Source: Panorpa germanica
Lineage: Eukaryota > Arthropoda > Insecta > Mecoptera > Panorpidae
Reading direction: 5' to 3'
DNA: 64,000 nt
Assembly: GCA_963678705.1 (NCBI GenBank)
Contig: OY783205.1
Coordinates: 14,632,001-14,696,000 of the forward strand
Part shown: positions 54,503 to 64,000 of the stretch, piece after piece
Layout: each line of letters starts with the position of its first letter
How positions within the stretch are numbered: position 1 is the stretch's first letter
Program-made: the position numbers and the translations under genes
Notes under the pieces: generated by a model
The model's input: only the letters and a program-made list of their open reading frames with translations
What the model was told of the DNA's origin: nothing
Databases searched by the model: none

Positions 54503-55630
54503 ACTGGCGTAGCTAGGTATCCGCGAGTCCGTGCTGTGCACTGGGGCCCCCAAGCCCAGGGGGTCCTCGGACTTTTATAACTTATATTTATATTTTAACG
54601 GTTTCACCGTGAAGTAATACTCTTAGTAAATAGTTATTCTCGACAATGCTTACAAAACTTTTATAACAAAAACATAAACAATAACAAAAACTCTAAATAG
54701 GAATGACTTTTTTTTATTGAGAGTGTATTTCATACTCACTTGTGTACAAACATATCACTAAACATGAGGGAGGGGGGAAGCATGGATCAGGCAAGGGTCT
54801 AAGTCTATTACGTAATTCTCTCAGGCAGAGGTACGCATTCTAAAATTGTTTAGGTTAAGATTAAGCTGAAACAAAAGTAGTTGCAGGATTGTACTTAGAG
54901 TCTTACAGCGCAATATCGCTAACAATATACCGAAAAGGCATATATATATTTCCTTTGGTCTACTATTAAAACGTCATAATAATTGATCTCGATAAGATAG
55001 AAAGAGTGACATAAGTAAAAACATAGTACGGTGCGCTTAACGATTTTGAAGCAGGGAAGAAATATACCATACACCATATCTGCACCGAAAGTTTAAATTT
55101 CTGCCCCAGGTTGCGGGACGAACCGTCTGCCACTTTAGTCTTATGAGAAAACAAATGAAATAGTTTGACATCTGCACTAACCTTCCCGCAAAACAGTGGC
55201 AGAAATTTAAAATTTCGATTACAATTTTACGTATTTTACACGCGGGTTGAAATGTCCTACTTTCTTCCCTCGGTGTGTAATATACTATTAATGTTTTATG
55301 TACAATAAACTGTTTAACATACATACATGCATACATCTTTTGATTTACTTCGTTTTATTGATTAATACCAGTATTATAAATCCAAGTATATGTTCCTAAA
55401 CTCTTCACCTAGGCGATCATTAAAGCTCACACAAGAGACACATACACATACATGTAGTAAGTAGTTTTACTGTGCCATGTAGTGCACGATAAAGAGCTGA
55501 TGATAAACTAATACCTTTGTACCTTTTAAGTATTTATATATATTTATATCTGACTTGAAAAACCTAAACAGTTTAGTTAGGGGCCCAGAGTTTTGCACCG
55601 GGGCCCTTGGTTACCTAGCTACGCCCCTGG
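54503..55630. mobile_element. Non-autonomous hAT element with 8-bp target duplication
   Basis: Ends ACTGGCGTAGCTAGGTATCC and (inward from right) CCAGGGGCGTAGCTAGGTAA, both followed by GGGGCCC blocks; the GGCGTAGCTAGG terminus is common among hAT elements. A perfect target duplication TTTCACAC flanks it (54495-54502 and 55631-55638). The interior (1.1 kb) has only chance frames, so no transposase. Confidence 0.85.
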
Positions 55631-55919
55631 TTTCACACTACAAGTATATCTATCCACACTAGCTAAATAAACAGTTGAAATCCTCCTCCTTATTATTATC
55701 TTTAAGTTATATAGATATAGAATGACGTAATAATACATAATGACAATGTATGAAGACGTACACTAATTAAATAGTTTGCTTTATTTCTTGACGTCTAAAG
55801 TGCATAATAGCGGCTGCTGCTGATGCCATTAATGCCAACTTGTAAGGCTTGTTATAAAGATCTTTATTCTCTTATATAGTCTAGGCACAACTAGCCACAA
55901 ATGTATCTCTAAATAACCT

Positions 55920-56135
55920 AAAACGGAAAATTGACTAGGAATATTTTGTTTACCAGCCACATTTTTGTTGATTTAGTCCTCCATTTTGAAAAAATGGCAG
56001 CTAAATATAATCCTTTTCAATATCTCCTTACCATGGATCTTAAGATAAGAATATTTACTATTAATTTAATAGAGGACTCAATTTTCTACAATTTGTGTCT
56101 ATTATCTATTTTACAAATCGTAATATAATATGTGT
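55920..56135 (+). repeat. Repeat, partner of the inverted copy at 57415-57640
   Basis: CCATTTTGAAAAAATGG and the CTTAAGATAAGAATATTTAC and AGAGGACTCAATTTTCTAC segments reappear, diverged, on the minus strand at 57415-57640. Both copies can be read in parallel as short frames (HFEKM, then KI-I, then NL-ED), so it may be an old coding repeat; the family is unknown. Confidence 0.5.
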
Positions 56136-56159
56136 AATAAAAGAAATAATAAGTAAGCG

Positions 56160-56730
56160 TCTTAATAAAGTCCTATTTCGTAGAGAAAAAAATTCTAAGA
56201 CTTTTGGCGTCCCCGGATTTTTCACTGAATTTCCTGGAAACCCGTAATTTTGGAAAAACTGGAATAAAAGTGAGCCCTTTTTTGCTGTATTACTTTTAAT
56301 TCGTAAAAGATAGAAAGTTGAAATTTTGCATGTGTATTAAGGTATTCAATGCTGACATTTCTCAAAAATTAGAAGTTCAAAAATTGAAAAAGGGGGGGTT
56401 GAAGAAATTCGGGGGTCCGGTAGGGAACTTTGGAGAAAGTTCATATTCTGGATTCTAGAATAATTAGGTATTTTATTAATAAAAAAAAATTAAAAATTTT
56501 ATTTGGGGGCACGGGGGCAGTATTTGCCGAGAGTAAAAATTGTGCTATAAAGTTGAAATATTGTATATAGGCTAACCGGGCTAACCTTGGTAACTTATTT
56601 ACGAATCGAAAAAGAAAATCCCAAATTTTGAAAAATAATATTGGTCAAATAACGAATAAATAGAAAATATTTTTTATTTTGATAAAAAAATATATTTTTT
56701 TAGTCAATTTATATGTGTCAATGTGTATGT
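56160..56730 (+). repeat. Dispersed repeat family, copy 3
   Basis: Longest copy of the family at 35340 and 39020 (ACTTTTGGCGTCCCCGGATT, then GGGAACTTTGGAGAAAGTTC and TTTGCCGAGAGTAAAAATTG). Confidence 0.75.
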
Positions 56731-56849
56731 GTGTGAGTTTATTTTTTCAATTTAAAAATAGAGTAAAATATGTAATGTAATTACGGATTATTTTATTGGA
56801 TTCATATCATACACGAAAAACGACGGAGGTAAACTCTAGTTTATTTAAA

Positions 56850-57040
56850 GTTGACCTATTTTCTTTACTGGGTGCTATGACATGACGCCCGAGTTTCCTA
56901 CATCTTTTATGGTGTCGTGACCTCATATATGTGAACTACACCTTTGCTAATAAGTTATTATTATGTATGTACATAATTAATTTAATTTGATAACAAGCAA
57001 AGCCAGATAATATAACTCTGGCTCAGAGATCGAACTCGAA
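56850..57040 (-). repeat. SINE, reverse copy
   Basis: On the minus strand: GAGTTCGATCTCTGAGCCAG (B-box part), AGAGTTATATTATCTGG, TTATGTACATACATAAT and GTTCACATATATGAGG, in the same order as the SINE at 6018-6235. Confidence 0.65.
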
Positions 57041-57052
57041 GACGCAGCTTTT

Positions 57053-57244
57053 AACATCAAAGATCAATGTTTTAACAAATTTCAAAAAAATGTTCACCGG
57101 AAAGATATGGGACAAGGCATCAATGAGGAGGTGATTACCGAAACTGAACTGTGTTTTGATTGGTTGGATAAATTATTAAATAAGAGAGCCATAGACAAGT
57201 TAGAGAAGCGATGGAAGGAACATATCACTCCTGAAGAAAACTAA
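57053..57244 (+). pseudogene. Possible mariner-type transposase C-terminal relic
   Basis: A 63-codon open frame ending at TAA 57244 reads KNVHRKDMGQGINEEVITE, then FDWLDK, then RAIDKLEKRWKEHIT. Mariner transposases end in a pattern F-L followed by I-LEKRW-I close to the stop. Without the catalytic part the assignment is tentative. It abuts the SINE. Confidence 0.4.
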
Positions 57245-57414
57245 AACTTGTTGTTTTATTAGTCATCCTACTCTAATAGGTTTAAAAATATGGTGTAAAA
57301 TGAAATGAAGGAAAAATGTAATCGCATGCATTCACTGTTGAATGTCTGTGAATATATTTTTCTCACTGAGAATCATTAATAATTTTCAGTGTAATGATCA
57401 ACTTTACAGAGGTA

Positions 57415-57640
57415 CATCTCAATTTCTATAAGATATTTAAAAAAATGTAGTATACACAAATTGAGAGAAATTAAGTCCTCTGTCAGATTGATAACAATTA
57501 TTTTTATCTTAGGACTCACTGGTAACGAGTTACTGAAGAAAGCATCCATTTTTTCAAAATGGATTCCTAAATCATCGAAATTGAGGTTAGTAAACAAAAT
57601 ATTTGGAGTCAGTGCACCCAAATTCGTCAAAAAATTATAT
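57415..57640 (-). repeat. Inverted partner of the repeat at 55920-56135
   Basis: See the forward copy. The two are roughly two-thirds identical by eye and 1.3 kb apart. Confidence 0.5.
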
Positions 57641-58150
57641 TTACCAGCTTTCCGCCAATTTGTCGTATTCAGTTTCAATTCTCAATATTGTGCCCAGACT
57701 ACTATTCTTCTTTTCAATTTGTCCAGCGCTAGTCGATAAGCGGATGCCTCAGTATAATCCAGATATCCAAACCACTACATAAAATACATACAATTACCAA
57801 CTCACATGCATTGGTAACATTAATATCCACAAAGAGAGTAATAAAAAGATGTACTCTGTTACAACCATTTGTCAATGAAGTTGGAAGTTAGTTATAATTT
57901 TTAATAATAATTCCAATTTATTAATTTTGGTATATGACCGATGTTGAGTTCTACTACCGATGACGTCTCAGTAAACATAGTTACGTTTATTTGAGGTTTA
58001 TCGAACATAACAAAAGTTAACTCTTACGTAAACACTTACTTAACATAACGTTTTTCTTTATTTGTTTTCTGCTTCTCGAAAAATGGAAACATTACTTTAA
58101 ACATTTTTAAGAAGGAATGGCATTTAGGATAACTATAAATTAATAAAAAT

Positions 58151-58710
58151 CCATGGCAAAGGAATCAATAAATTTGGAAATTGAGATGAAAGTGAAATTA
58201 CCTTCATATGAAATTTTTAATATAATCAAAAAATTAAACTTCAATTTGAGAAACACAGATTTCATTAACAAAAGTCAGTTAAAGGAAGAGATTATTATAT
58301 GTTGCATCCAAATTTAAGTAAGAAAAGATGGTTTAGAAATGAGTCCCGCAAAATGATATCAACTATAATCAGAATCAAAAGTAATCATTGCAAAACTCCA
58401 GCTCACCTGTACAAATCTGACGATAGATGTCAATGTGGTGAAGAAGGAACTTTAGAGCATATTATATTTGAATGCATAAATTATAGTTTAGAAAGATCAA
58501 AATTGAATAGTGATATATTAGATGTGATTAAAACTTTTCCTGTTAATACTAAATTTTTGTTAAGTGATTCAAAATTAATTAGTGAATTATTGAAATATTT
58601 AGAAATTTGTAGAATTGAATTATAAATTATAAAAGATGTATAAAAAATGTTTGATGGTGGCTATGACGAAATAAAGTCAAGGCAAATAAGTAAATAAATA
58701 TAAAAAAAAA
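58151..58710 (+). pseudogene. Jockey-like LINE, C-terminal end with tail
   Basis: 58151-58320 reads KESINLEIEMKVKLPSYEIF in one frame. A shift leads to 58299-58625, which reads PNLSKKRWFRNESRKMIST and then CQCGEEGTLEHIIFEC, the terminal finger of Jockey-clade ORF2. The stop at 58625 is followed by TTGATGGTGGCTATGACGAA, GTCAAGG and an A-rich tail to 58725. It is a 5'-truncated copy with one frameshift. Confidence 0.8.
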
Positions 58711-58725
58711 ATAATAAAAATGCAT

Positions 58726-60479
58726 TAAAGTGCTGGCCCTCTTACGCGCTCCAAAAAGGCAGCTTTCAAAGAATATTTCTATTGTCATAAAGTAAAGTAC
58801 ACATTTGTGAATATATTTATATAAAAATTTATTAAACTAAATTTTTTAATTTAATTTATTAAATTTATATTTTTAATGGAGAAGATATAAACTGTTGCGT
58901 AACAAATGTTTTCTGGGAAGTTCGCTGTCTGTGGCCAATTCCAGTCATCGTCAGAAATAAAAAATGCAAATATGTTCTTGTAAACAAATATAATACCTAC
59001 CGTGTAGTATAGGGATTTTACTTTTTTTTAAAAATGTGTTTTGTTTCATTATAAATTAAAATTGAAGAAAAAATAAAAGAGGCATTCAATTGCAAACATT
59101 TTATGTTACATGATAAACAATGGGACAAAGAAGCTAAAGAATAAAAAAAAGTAATCCATAAGTATACCGCCACGTTCATTCAGGTATTCGAAATATTGGG
59201 CGAAAACTTTTAAAATATTTTTAACAAATCTAAGCAAAAAAATTAATTTCCATTGTGAGCTAACCCCTTAAGATTAAATAGGGTACACTTAAGTAAAATG
59301 TTACATGAATGTGTTTATAGAGCTGTAGTAGTAAACAATTTGGTGAAGTGTTCTGTTTTGTGACGTTTCTATCACTATTGCACTTCGATTATATTTCGCA
59401 TCAATTTTATCTTTATTTGCATTTCGACAAGTGCAGTGGTCTCGCCATTTATAGCCGATATTTCATATGAACGTCTGTGAGAAGCTGAACTGTAAATGAA
59501 CTCTTACATGACAAAAAAATTATACGCATCTTCACTATGATGTCAAAGTGATTCCAAAATGTTTACTTGTTGTTGTAGAATAAGAACAAATATAAAAATA
59601 CGAGTATATGGCAGATATCGATAAAGGGATATAGTGACAGATATTATAAGATAAGAGCTACAATAGAAAAGACATGTAGAAAGATTGTACGGAAACAGAA
59701 TCACTAAAAAACTTATGAAAGAGAATTCAGAGGTGTAAAAGTGCGAAGAAAACAAGGTCGAAGTGAAAAGAACTAGTGAAAGAGGAGAAACCTATGGAGG
59801 ATAGAATTGTGAATTGGAAGAGGAAGACCGCAATAGTAAATAACGGAAGACCAGGGTGCATGAGCTGTAGCTCCAAAATGATGATGATTTAAAAATACCT
59901 GACTTTTTCGTAGTAGCTCTAGTTTTTGGAAAACAGGCTAACTAATTTGTCTAATATGATAAAAATTATCAATTAGGACTGCAAAATTTTCTAGTTTCTT
60001 TATGTGTTTGTGGCAGCAGAACTAAGGATCAGCACTGGGTATTGATATTTAATTAACAGACGTAAAGAACTATATACATAAAAAATATTATACTTTTTTT
60101 TGCTCTTATAACTTCATAGATCTCTATTGGTCTTTGTTTGCAACATCTATGTTTTAATTCTAGTCAGTTCTACGTACATTTTCAGTACTGCCGGCGCATC
60201 GTTTCTAGTTTGTAGTTTATTCATACATACAATTTTTTCTTTCAAATATGTATTTTCTTCTCTGTTATCAAATAAGCCGTGCAAAACGTAAATACTATAG
60301 AAATTAGTAATTTGTGTAAACTGTGACTGTTGTGGCAACAGTGTACTTCTCGCATAGTAACTCATGCAGTGTGGTCCGTGGTAACACTTATAATGTCCTA
60401 ACATTTATATCCTCAAAGTGATGTCATTAGTTTTTAATTAGCATCATATATATTTAAATAATTTATTATCACTAACCGA
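58726..60479. other. No gene seen apart from one repeat
   Basis: 59330-59575 is the reverse copy of the repeat at 51730-52000. 59580-59890 is purine-rich and may be LINE debris. Other frames are too short to call. Confidence 0.4.
59330..59575 (-). repeat. Dispersed repeat, reverse copy
   Basis: Reverse complement of 51730-52000 over about 240 bp (GAACTGTAAATGAACTCTTA, then ATGATGTCAAAGTGATTCCA). Confidence 0.7.
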
Positions 60480-60800
60480 TACTGGTAGAAATGAATGGGA
60501 AAGGGGAACAGTATTGAGAAGGAAGAAGGAAGTAAGAATGGAAAAACTTCAGAAGTAATTATTGTCAATATTTATGGAATAAAGGAAGGTTAAAGGAACG
60601 GAAAAGACGTTAAAGACAGCGACGTAGGAAAGTGATGGAGGAAAGGTCAGAACGAAGACAGAAGAGACTCGTGAAGAAGTAAAAAGTATTAGTTTTACTT
60701 TAAATATAATATGTAAATTAACTTAAGTCTATTTTTAATTATGATAAAGTAAGATCATATGAAACGTAATGGAGATTGTAAATCCTTAACGCTAACAAAA
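60480..60800 (+). repeat. Purine-rich LINE 3' end, decayed
   Basis: GA-rich sequence followed by a TAATGGAGATTGTAAATCC tail, similar in style to the R1-like tails at 4340, 7445 and 37873. No finger motif survives. Confidence 0.35.
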
Positions 60801-60956
60801 TTATAAGAGAGGAGTCTCGATCCGACCAGTAATGGAGAAACATCTTTTTGTGATTACTCCAGTGCAGTGGCATACTGTTATGAACCCATTATTCATTGTT
60901 TATTTTATAAACAAAATTCTATAGTTTAAATTGAAGAGAATAATAAGACAATAAAA

Positions 60957-61330
60957 TGGAACAAAACAGGAAAAATACTATGAGTGTGGAATTTGTCAAT
61001 GTTGAATATAGCATGACAATTACTGAATTGCATTTAATTCTGAGAAATAACATATAACTAAATTGAGATGATGTGCTAGCCATTCAAGTAATTGGGAATA
61101 AAATGTTCGTTAAATTAAAAGAAACCAAACCAATCGATGAACTACTAGACAAATATGAAGAAATAGAATATATAGGAACAGATAATAAGAGCTGACAAGT
61201 ATACGATAGTAAAATTACACAATATTGAATATGAAATGGAAGATGCCCAAGCCCATCTAGTGGAGCAATTTAACAATTACATTCTGCAAGAATTCTACAC
61301 TCCAATTGGAGACATTTTTAAATTTATATT
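60957..61330 (+). pseudogene. Gag-like ORF1 relic of a non-LTR retrotransposon
   Basis: From ATG 60957 the frame reads MEQNRKNTMSVEFVNVEYSM, then after stops DDVLAIQVIGNKMFVKLKET and LDKYEEIEYIGTD. This resembles the RRM-like start of retroelement gag/CCHC proteins (a D-V-AIQ-GN-FVK pattern). Three or more stops occur. The family is uncertain. Confidence 0.35.
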
Positions 61331-61764
61331 CTCCAAATAATGATTGGTTGATACATTTTTTATCTTCGCTTTTGCCAAATGTAACTATCTTACCGTATGT
61401 ATTCGCTCCTCGGACGTATCGGCGACACTGGATTGCTATATTTTAGCTCAATAGTTAAAGAGGACCAACATGCGGCATAAAAAGCCCGTATAAAATCGCA
61501 ATCGATTTAACCGTTTGATACAACAGATTATGGAGAAAAACGTTGAACGCAGACCAGGTTATTATCTATACTCTCAGAATATTTTAAATAAATAAGTGAA
61601 CACGTTAATTTAAACATCTAAGTTTGAAATTTTCAATTTTACTTTTTTAAGTGATTAGGTTTTGCAGTTTGATTAATAATACCATAGATCTGGACGAAAA
61701 CCAATATTAGCACAATATATGGTCCAAAAGCATTGTATAATTGATTTGATACTTCTTCTTGGAA
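61331..61764. other. No gene seen
   Basis: AT-rich, nothing assignable. Confidence 0.4.
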
Positions 61765-62004
61765 ATGATAGATGTACCTGTTAGTAGTATCCTTCCTATT
61801 ACCCCCACCCTAAGATATTCTGATTATCCTTTACTAGAACGTCTTTATGGCATAAGCTCGTCCATTACTCCTTACACTCCAGGAACATCGCCTCAACACA
61901 TTGCACCAATTGCACAAATTCACATTGATCCACATTCAATATCACTTACAACTCTAACAACATGGCAACCAAATCAACAAGTCATGTATACAATTACAAT
62001 TTAA
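61765..62004 (+). CDS. Possible terminal coding exon, Pro/Ser/Thr-rich, unidentified
   Basis: An open frame of 80 codons (MIDVPVSSILPITPTLRYSD, then RLYGISSSITPYTPGTSPQH, then TTWQPNQQV) ends at TAA 62002-62004. AATAAA follows 20 bases later (62024), like a compact 3' end. The local base composition is clearly less AT-rich than its surroundings. I see no homology and no certain acceptor (an AG ends at 61771, in a pyrimidine-rich context). It may be the last exon of a host gene or the end of a retroelement protein. Confidence 0.35.
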   Translation: MIDVPVSSILPITPTLRYSDYPLLERLYGISSSITPYTPGTSPQHIAPIAQIHIDPHSISLTTLTTWQPNQQVMYTITI

Positions 62005-64000
62005 AACTTGTATTACAATGCGAAATAAAGTATTAAATCAAACCAAGTGTTTGTTTCTATAACGGTCCAAACTAATTATCAATCAGTTAAGTATGTCTCA
62101 ACAAGATCACCAATGCGTCGACTATTGACTTCGTTCCAATATATGCTAGCTTTATTTTCTAATTATTTTCTGAATCATTAACATACGACAGGGTTACTGT
62201 ACTACAAATTATTTTAAGTAGAAATGCTAGACTGCAGCTCGAGGCAATAACCAGGAGGAGCAGGAGTTGTTTCGCAAATGAAAAACTCTAAATGCATTGG
62301 GACAAATAAAATAAAATACATAAATACTGCAATAAGATGCTTTATTTAATTATAATTGTAATCATTAGAAAAGACAAGGTCGTATATTTGCATATACTCG
62401 TATCGTATGTATAGTTTTTGTAGTGCTAATAATATATTAACTTTAGACGGATTGCGTGAACCTACTGTGCTTCCAGACTGTCATTGTCAGCTTAAGACAG
62501 AGGCTCCCAAACTATAGCCCACGTTTTACTACATCCTTGGCTGCTTAGCATATGCATATATGTATATCAATTTATTGCCTGCCTCCTATGATTAAAAACT
62601 TCTAAAAAAAATTATCTCATAGTTATTAATATATACAAATAAAGAATTTATTTGTGTCATTTCCATTTCTTTTCTCCCATCCGTCAATTCGGTTTTATTT
62701 TATTGTCATACATATTCTCAATCTTTATTTCTTTCTTTAACGTTGTTAACCATTTTCCTTTTTCCATGTGGAAGTTCTTGTTATTAACTTTAATCATCTT
62801 TTTATATTTTCTAATGATTTCTATTCTCCTTCATATATATTTGAATCAACAAATCTTTCTTTTCACAATACCTATCGCGTCCTTCGTTTCTTACTTTGAA
62901 CTTCGGATGGAATTCGGGAATTTGTTACCTAACGAAATTGTATATCACTGAACCGATTTTAAACCCAGGCTAGTTTTCTTGGAAAACTTTCCTACTACTT
63001 TCAGCGAGCATCCGAGAAAACTCGAGAACTATCGATCGATGGTTTGTTTAGCACAAAATTGGAAAAGCAGCAGGAAAAACAGTTTCTGTTTGGTTTTATT
63101 TTTAATATCTAGATATCTTATCATAATATTGTTTTTGAAAAACAAAAAAGAGTCAGGTCTCTCGTATAATCAAGTAAGGTCGAATGACTAATATTGGATA
63201 AATGTGCATTGAGTCTCATAATTTGTCTGAGGTGTTTTTATTATGTGTTATTACGTTGTCAATATTTACCCTCGCTATAACATGTATCTCTTGTAGTGTT
63301 TCAGTTTCTTTGTCCTTTCCAGTAAACAATTTAGGAAACTATCCCACTTCTATTAATCTATCTATTAAACTATCCCACTTCTCTGTTTTCATAAATAATT
63401 TTGGTGAGCTTGACAAGGACAAAATGGTAATGGAGCTACACTAAAATGCTGTATACTTCTGAGTAACACATTACTCAATAAGTTCGTAGGATGACATATC
63501 AAAAATATGTATAAAAATAAATGATATTGAAAACGAATATGATATTTAAATAACTTGAATTTGCCGCCGGTGTAAATATATCTGTAACCAATTCTGTTAT
63601 GTCTAGTTGAAATTTCTCCCACATTATTTTGATGACCATGTGTAAATGCTAAAGAAAATGAACGAAAACCCTCATTATTAAATTTAAACAAATGTTCGGA
63701 GACATTTGTTACGCACGCTGCTGGTTTATCATCCCTGATCTCCAACAATGAATGCATGATACGCCATTCCCTTTTCAAACTCTTTTTTACAGCAATTTTT
63801 TAGAGTAAAAAGGGAGAAAGAGAAAGAAATTTTGACTGACGGAGTGAATGAGATGTATGATGCGATGCATACGATTGCAGTAAACCGCGGAGAACCACTC
63901 CAGATTGACTAGACTGCACCAGAGTGCATCATGGGTAGATTTTAACCACGAAGTACACTCTCGAAAAGTATCAAAGTGAAAAAACTCTGTGGAATATGGC
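62005..64000. other. No supportable gene
   Basis: AT-rich, with a GC-richer patch at 62960-63090 preceded by a good acceptor-like CTACTACTTTCAG (62992-63004). The following frame (RASEKTRELSIDGLF) stays open for about 35 codons but nothing confirms an exon. A 129-codon minus-strand frame at 63389-63778 has no recognisable domain. Confidence 0.35.

Noticed and set aside
55037-55336. 99-codon frame inside the hAT element
   Set aside because: No similarity to hAT transposase and not supported by anything else.
63389-63778. 129-codon minus-strand frame
   Set aside because: No start context, domain or splice support; the second half looks like non-coding AT-rich sequence.
1-64000. CRISPR array or bacterial genes
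   Set aside because: No regularly spaced repeats; all gene structures are eukaryotic with introns or retroelement-type.

Overview
The window looks like repeat-rich, AT-rich insect DNA. The evidence is a tandem cluster of insect-type odorant receptor genes (7tm_6 family) with GT-AG introns, Jockey-like and R1-like non-LTR retrotransposons, Gypsy and BEL/Pao LTR elements, mariner, hAT, Harbinger and THAP-type DNA transposons, and a nuclear tRNA-Ser(GCT). The insect order cannot be fixed from sequence alone.

Layout. 1-3.3 kb: 5' part of an intact-looking Jockey-like retrotransposon on the minus strand (gag-like ORF1 with three zinc knuckles, then an endonuclease/RT ORF2 leaving the window). 3.7-3.9 kb: one exon of a small secreted-protein gene, minus strand. 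4.3-11.5 kb: transposon debris with a 1.25-kb foldback (arms about 400 bp), a SINE, a Harbinger transposase relic and a hAT element with target duplication. 11.6-38.7 kb: the odorant receptor array, all on the plus strand. It holds a 5' fragment pseudogene (12069), then three intact four-exon genes of 385 codons each (14220-17924, 20662-22822, 31141-36610), separated by homologous spacers. Each intact gene has a matching TATA/Inr core promoter about 33 bp apart. Two non-autonomous LTR retrotransposons have entered the array: a 3.1-kb BEL/Pao derivative with identical LTRs between genes 2 and 3, and a 3.0-kb Gypsy-type gag-protease element antisense in intron 1 of gene 3. At 41.5-42.0 kb the 5' flank of a fifth copy survives without its gene.

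39.5-41.3 kb is a strikingly GC-rich island: two tandem 470-bp structured units bounded by a 17-bp repeat. 44.5-45.7 kb is a small TIR element carrying only a (frameshifted) THAP-domain gene. 46.5-50 kb holds Jockey and mariner relics; 50140-50221 is tRNA-Ser(GCT). From 50.3 kb to the end I see mostly MITEs, one more hAT with target duplication, SINE/LINE relics and one weak candidate terminal exon. No host gene is convincingly supported there.

Functionally, the only host genes I can support are the odorant receptors (olfactory neuron membrane ligand-gated channel subunits, which pair with Orco in insects), one exon of a small secreted protein, and the tRNA. Most other content is mobile DNA. 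Its insertions (paralogous empty sites, nested copies, LTR identity) allow the history of the receptor duplications to be ordered.
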